Below, one piece after another: positions 6,212 through 8,039 of a DNA stretch of 8,039 nt (within the stretch, counting starts at the first letter, position 1; every line of letters starts with the position of its first letter). The position numbers and the translations under genes are program-made. The notes under the pieces are model-generated. The model saw only the letters and a list, made by a program, of their open reading frames with translations, did no database searches and was not told the DNA's origin. This DNA comes from Fretibacterium sp. (GTDB lineage Bacteria; Synergistota; Synergistia; Synergistales; Aminobacteriaceae): positions 1 through 8,039 of the forward strand of contig JAEEGY010000124.1 in the NCBI GenBank assembly GCA_016280565.1, in the 5' to 3' direction.

Positions 6212-7158
6212 TGCCCTTCTGGTTTGTGGGCGAGGGGCCCTTCGCTGCCCTCTGCCTGGAGCATCTTGACCGGCTTCTCCGGCCAGAGGAGGGCTGCCGT
6301 TTGACGCGCATCATCACAGGCATGCCCACCCGCTCGGGACGCGGCATGAAGGAGACCCCCTCCCCTGTGGAGGCGTGCGCCGCCCGGCTGGGACTTCCCG
6401 TGGAACGCACAGGCCGCCTCTCTCAGAACGAGGAGCTGCTGGCCTCCCTTCAGGCCTCTCCCCCGGACGCGGTCTTCGTGATCGATTTTGGACAGATCAT
6501 CCGCGAGCCCTTTTTGAGCACGCCGCGGTGGGGCTGCCTGAACATCCACCCCTCGCTCCTGCCGCGCTGGCGCGGCGCGGCCCCCATCCAGCGTGCCCTG
6601 ATGAACGGCGACGAGGAGACGGGCGTGACGGTCTTCCGCCTCGTGCCGGAGATGGACGCGGGGCCGGTGCTCCGTCAGGCCAAACTGCCGGTGGGGCCGG
6701 ACGCTACGGCCTCGGACTTGTACGGGGCTCTGAGCGCCCTGGGCTCGGAGATCGCCGCGGCGGGGCTGATGGCCCTGTCGAAGGGAACGGCGACCTTCAC
6801 GGAACAGGAACACGCCAACGCGACCTGCGCAGCGAAGCTTGACCGCGAGGAGTTCGAGGTCACATGGGATAAACCGGCCCAGAAGATACATAACGTGGTC
6901 CGGGCCCTGGATATGTCCGGCGGGGCTTTTCTTCCTTTGAAAGAAGGCGGACGGCTGAAGCTGTGGCGGACCGCGTTGGCGGACACACCAGAGGGGACAC
7001 CGGGGACGATTTTGGGTCTTGACGCGGAGGGGCCCGTTGTGGCCTGCGGGACAGGAGCACTTCGCCTGCTCGAGGTCCAGGCACCGGGCAAGCGCCGGAT
7101 GAGGGCCTCAGACTGGGTGCGAGGATTGAGGCTCGCCGCCGGGGATAGGTTAATTTGA
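6211..7158 (+). CDS. fmt: Methionyl-tRNA formyltransferase
   Basis: Fmt transfers a formyl group from 10-formyltetrahydrofolate to the amino group of Met on initiator tRNA. The 315-residue length is normal. The N-terminal formyltransferase fold holds a GRG...PSPV loop (about 43-53), VIDFGQII (90-97), and the signature NIHPSLLPRWRGAAPIQRAL (111-130), with catalytic Asn111 and His113. Asp149 in EMDAGP completes the expected Asn-His-Asp set. The C-terminal tRNA-binding OB-like domain occupies about 205-300. The N-terminal loop reads GEGPFA where GTP-F-A is common, a mild variation. I prefer ATG 6211, which overlaps the def stop by one base and has GAGG (6199-6202) eight bases ahead; GTG 6208 is the alternative. 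Pairing with def is a common arrangement and links the two halves of the formyl-Met cycle. Confidence 0.96.
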   Translation: MPFWFVGEGPFAALCLEHLDRLLRPEEGCRLTRIITGMPTRSGRGMKETPSPVEACAARLGLPVERTGRLSQNEELLASLQASPPDAVFVIDFGQIIREPFLSTPRWGCLNIHPSLLPRWRGAAPIQRALMNGDEETGVTVFRLVPEMDAGPVLRQAKLPVGPDATASDLYGALSALGSEIAAAGLMALSKGTATFTEQEHANATCAAKLDREEFEVTWDKPAQKIHNVVRALDMSGGAFLPLKEGGRLKLWRTALADTPEGTPGTILGLDAEGPVVACGTGALRLLEVQAPGKRRMRASDWVRGLRLAAGDRLI

Positions 7159-7185
7159 TATCCACAGGGCTCAGGGGCGCGGGGT

Positions 7186-7213
7186 TTGCCAGGTCATTTT
7201 GCTGAGTTATAAT
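7186..7213 (+). promoter_or_regulatory. Sigma-70-type promoter of the NUDIX gene
   Basis: TTGCCA (7186-7191, five of six matches to TTGACA), a 16-base spacer and a consensus TATAAT (7208-7213) make the best two-box promoter in the window. It lies in the gap between fmt and the NUDIX gene, giving a leader of about 28 bases. The NUDIX gene can therefore be transcribed independently of def-fmt, although no terminator separates them. Confidence 0.7.
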
Positions 7214-7247
7214 AAGGAGTAGTTATAAAAAGTGAAGGGGTGTTGTC

Positions 7248-7808
7248 ATGGCTGAGGAGCAAAAGGGCGGCGAACGTCAGGCTGTCAGCCGCCGTCTTTA
7301 TGATGGAAGGATACTGAGCCTCAGGGTGGACGACGTGCTGATGCCCAGCGGGCGGACGGCGGTACGCGAGGTCGTGGAGCACAAGCACGCGGTGGGAATG
7401 CTGGCCGTGACGGACCGGGAGAGCGTGCTCCTTGTCCGGCAGTACCGTTACGCCGTGGACGAGGAGATGTTGGAGATCTGCGCCGGGATGATCGAGAAGG
7501 GGGAAGACCCCCGCGAGACCGCCGTGCGCGAGATGCAGGAGGAGCTGGGTGTCAAACCGGAAAAGCTGACCCGGATCGGGGGCTGCTACGCCACGCCGGG
7601 ATTCTGCACGGAGTTCATGACGCTCTTCCTGGCAGAGGGGCTGACCGCCTCTGCGTTGCCTCAGGACGACGACGAGGACGTCTCCACAGTGGAGGTCCCC
7701 CTTGCGGAGGTGCCCCGGCTTTTCTCGGAGGGGCGCATCCGGGACTCCAAGACCTTCGCGGCCCTGTCGTGGCTCATGGCTTGGAAGGGGCTGAAACCAC
7801 AGGAGTGA
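7248..7808 (+). CDS. NUDIX hydrolase, ADP-ribose pyrophosphatase type
   Basis: The 186-residue cytosolic protein has a complete NUDIX box at residues 80-102 (G-x5-E-x7-REMQEELGV), whose Glu residues bind the catalytic divalent metal. Upstream, EHKHAVGMLAV (44-54) and LLVRQYRYAV (61-70), and downstream CYATPGFCTEFMTLFLAE, match the NudF/ADP-ribose pyrophosphatase subfamily, which cleaves ADP-ribose to AMP and ribose 5-phosphate. The Arg-Gln-Tyr-Arg segment is typical of that group. Substrate choice within NUDIX families cannot be settled from sequence, so related nucleotide sugars remain possible. AAGGGGTG (7235-7242) provides a ribosome binding site just upstream of the ATG. The gene has its own promoter and probably forms a single-gene unit. 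Confidence 0.9.
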   Translation: MAEEQKGGERQAVSRRLYDGRILSLRVDDVLMPSGRTAVREVVEHKHAVGMLAVTDRESVLLVRQYRYAVDEEMLEICAGMIEKGEDPRETAVREMQEELGVKPEKLTRIGGCYATPGFCTEFMTLFLAEGLTASALPQDDDEDVSTVEVPLAEVPRLFSEGRIRDSKTFAALSWLMAWKGLKPQE

Positions 7809-7837
7809 GCGGCGTTTCCTTATCCTATGTTGCGGAG

Positions 7838-7866
7838 CTGAAATTTTTTCCGCTATACGCTATAAT
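7838..7866 (+). promoter_or_regulatory. Promoter of the chemotaxis-receptor gene
   Basis: A consensus TATAAT (7861-7866) stands 17 bases after CTGAAA (7838-7843, four of six matches to TTGACA). The expected start near 7873 gives a leader of about 70 bases before the ATG at 7943. A sigma-28-type flagellar or chemotaxis promoter is not apparent; this looks like a housekeeping promoter. Confidence 0.6.
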
Positions 7867-7887
7867 AATCAGCAAAGGTGTTAATGT

Positions 7888-7906
7888 CCCTTGGCGCACG
7901 CAAGGG
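7888..7906 (+). promoter_or_regulatory. Leader hairpin upstream of the chemotaxis-receptor gene
   Basis: CCCTTG (7888-7893) and CAAGGG (7901-7906) form a perfect 6-bp stem with a 7-base loop, followed by a GC-rich CCGCGGGGC and an A-run. It lies between the probable transcription start and the ribosome binding site. It could stabilise the message or be part of a regulatory leader. I see no full match to the cyclic-di-GMP riboswitch consensus that some chemotaxis genes carry. Confidence 0.4.
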
Positions 7907-7942
7907 CCGCGGGGCAAAAACTTGAAGTGAGGAGAGTATAAG

Positions 7943-8039
7943 ATGTTGAAAAATTTGAAGATCTCCGGAAAACTTTACGTTGGATTCAGCCTTGTGTTGA
8001 TGCTGTTCGGTGTAGCTGTCTTTATCAGCTGGCTCAGCA
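7943..8039 (+). CDS. Probable methyl-accepting chemotaxis protein (3' partial)
   Basis: Only the first 32 codons are in the window. They encode MLKNLKISGKLYVGF followed by a hydrophobic helix (SLVLMLFGVAVFISWLS), the usual opening of transmembrane chemoreceptors: a short basic cytoplasmic start with a KxxxGF motif, then the first membrane helix. GAGGAGA (7929-7935) stands seven bases ahead of the ATG as ribosome binding site. The sensing, HAMP and signalling domains would lie beyond the window edge. A sensor kinase or diguanylate cyclase could begin the same way, so the assignment is probable rather than certain. Confidence 0.7.
   Translation, partial: MLKNLKISGKLYVGFSLVLMLFGVAVFISWLS

Noticed and set aside
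7832..7853. Terminator between the NUDIX gene and the chemoreceptor
   Set aside because: GCGGA and TCCGC form only a 5-bp stem, and the T-run lies in the loop rather than after the stem.
7873..7942. Cyclic-di-GMP riboswitch in the chemoreceptor leader
   Set aside because: A CACGCAAGGG stretch is reminiscent of the family, but the conserved GGCAAACC and GGACGCAAAGCC segments are missing and the leader is too short.

Overview
The window most likely comes from a member of the phylum Synergistota (Synergistetes), a GC-rich anaerobic lineage with a Gram-negative-type envelope. The strongest clue is the C-terminus of the first gene. It ends in a short Gly/Ser-Cys-Asn-Ala-Gly motif, a hydrophobic helix and a basic RRK tail, which is the pattern of the Synergist-CTERM sorting signal. 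The genus cannot be fixed from this window.

Layout. (1) At 1-1802 (+) is the 3' part of a large surface protein. It has a beta-helix end, an Ig-like module, a DPVNPDTP tandem-repeat stalk, a second domain and the sorting tail, followed by a strong intrinsic terminator. (2) At 1803-2198 is a 396-base gap with no conventional gene. It holds a probable 42-residue single-helix membrane protein with an excellent ribosome binding site, a very long hairpin inside that ORF, a foldable leader, and an extended -10 promoter on the opposite strand aimed back across the small gene. This is the least explained part of the window. (3) At 2199-5474 (-) is a tight gyrA-psd pair, DNA gyrase subunit A followed by a short-type phosphatidylserine decarboxylase. 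(4) At 5475-5638 is a divergent promoter region. (5) At 5639-7158 (+) are def and fmt, overlapping by one base: peptide deformylase and methionyl-tRNA formyltransferase. (6) At 7248-7808 (+) is a NUDIX hydrolase of the ADP-ribose pyrophosphatase type with its own good promoter. (7) At 7943-8039 (+) is the first part of a probable methyl-accepting chemotaxis protein, with its own promoter and a leader hairpin.

Most of the window is core housekeeping. Def and Fmt act at opposite ends of the N-formylmethionine cycle: Fmt formylates initiator Met-tRNA and Def removes the formyl group from nascent proteins. GyrA supercoils DNA, and Psd makes phosphatidylethanolamine. The possibly undescribed element is the small membrane ORF with its opposing promoter, which resembles a type I toxin-antitoxin locus. 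That reading is inference from sequence architecture alone.
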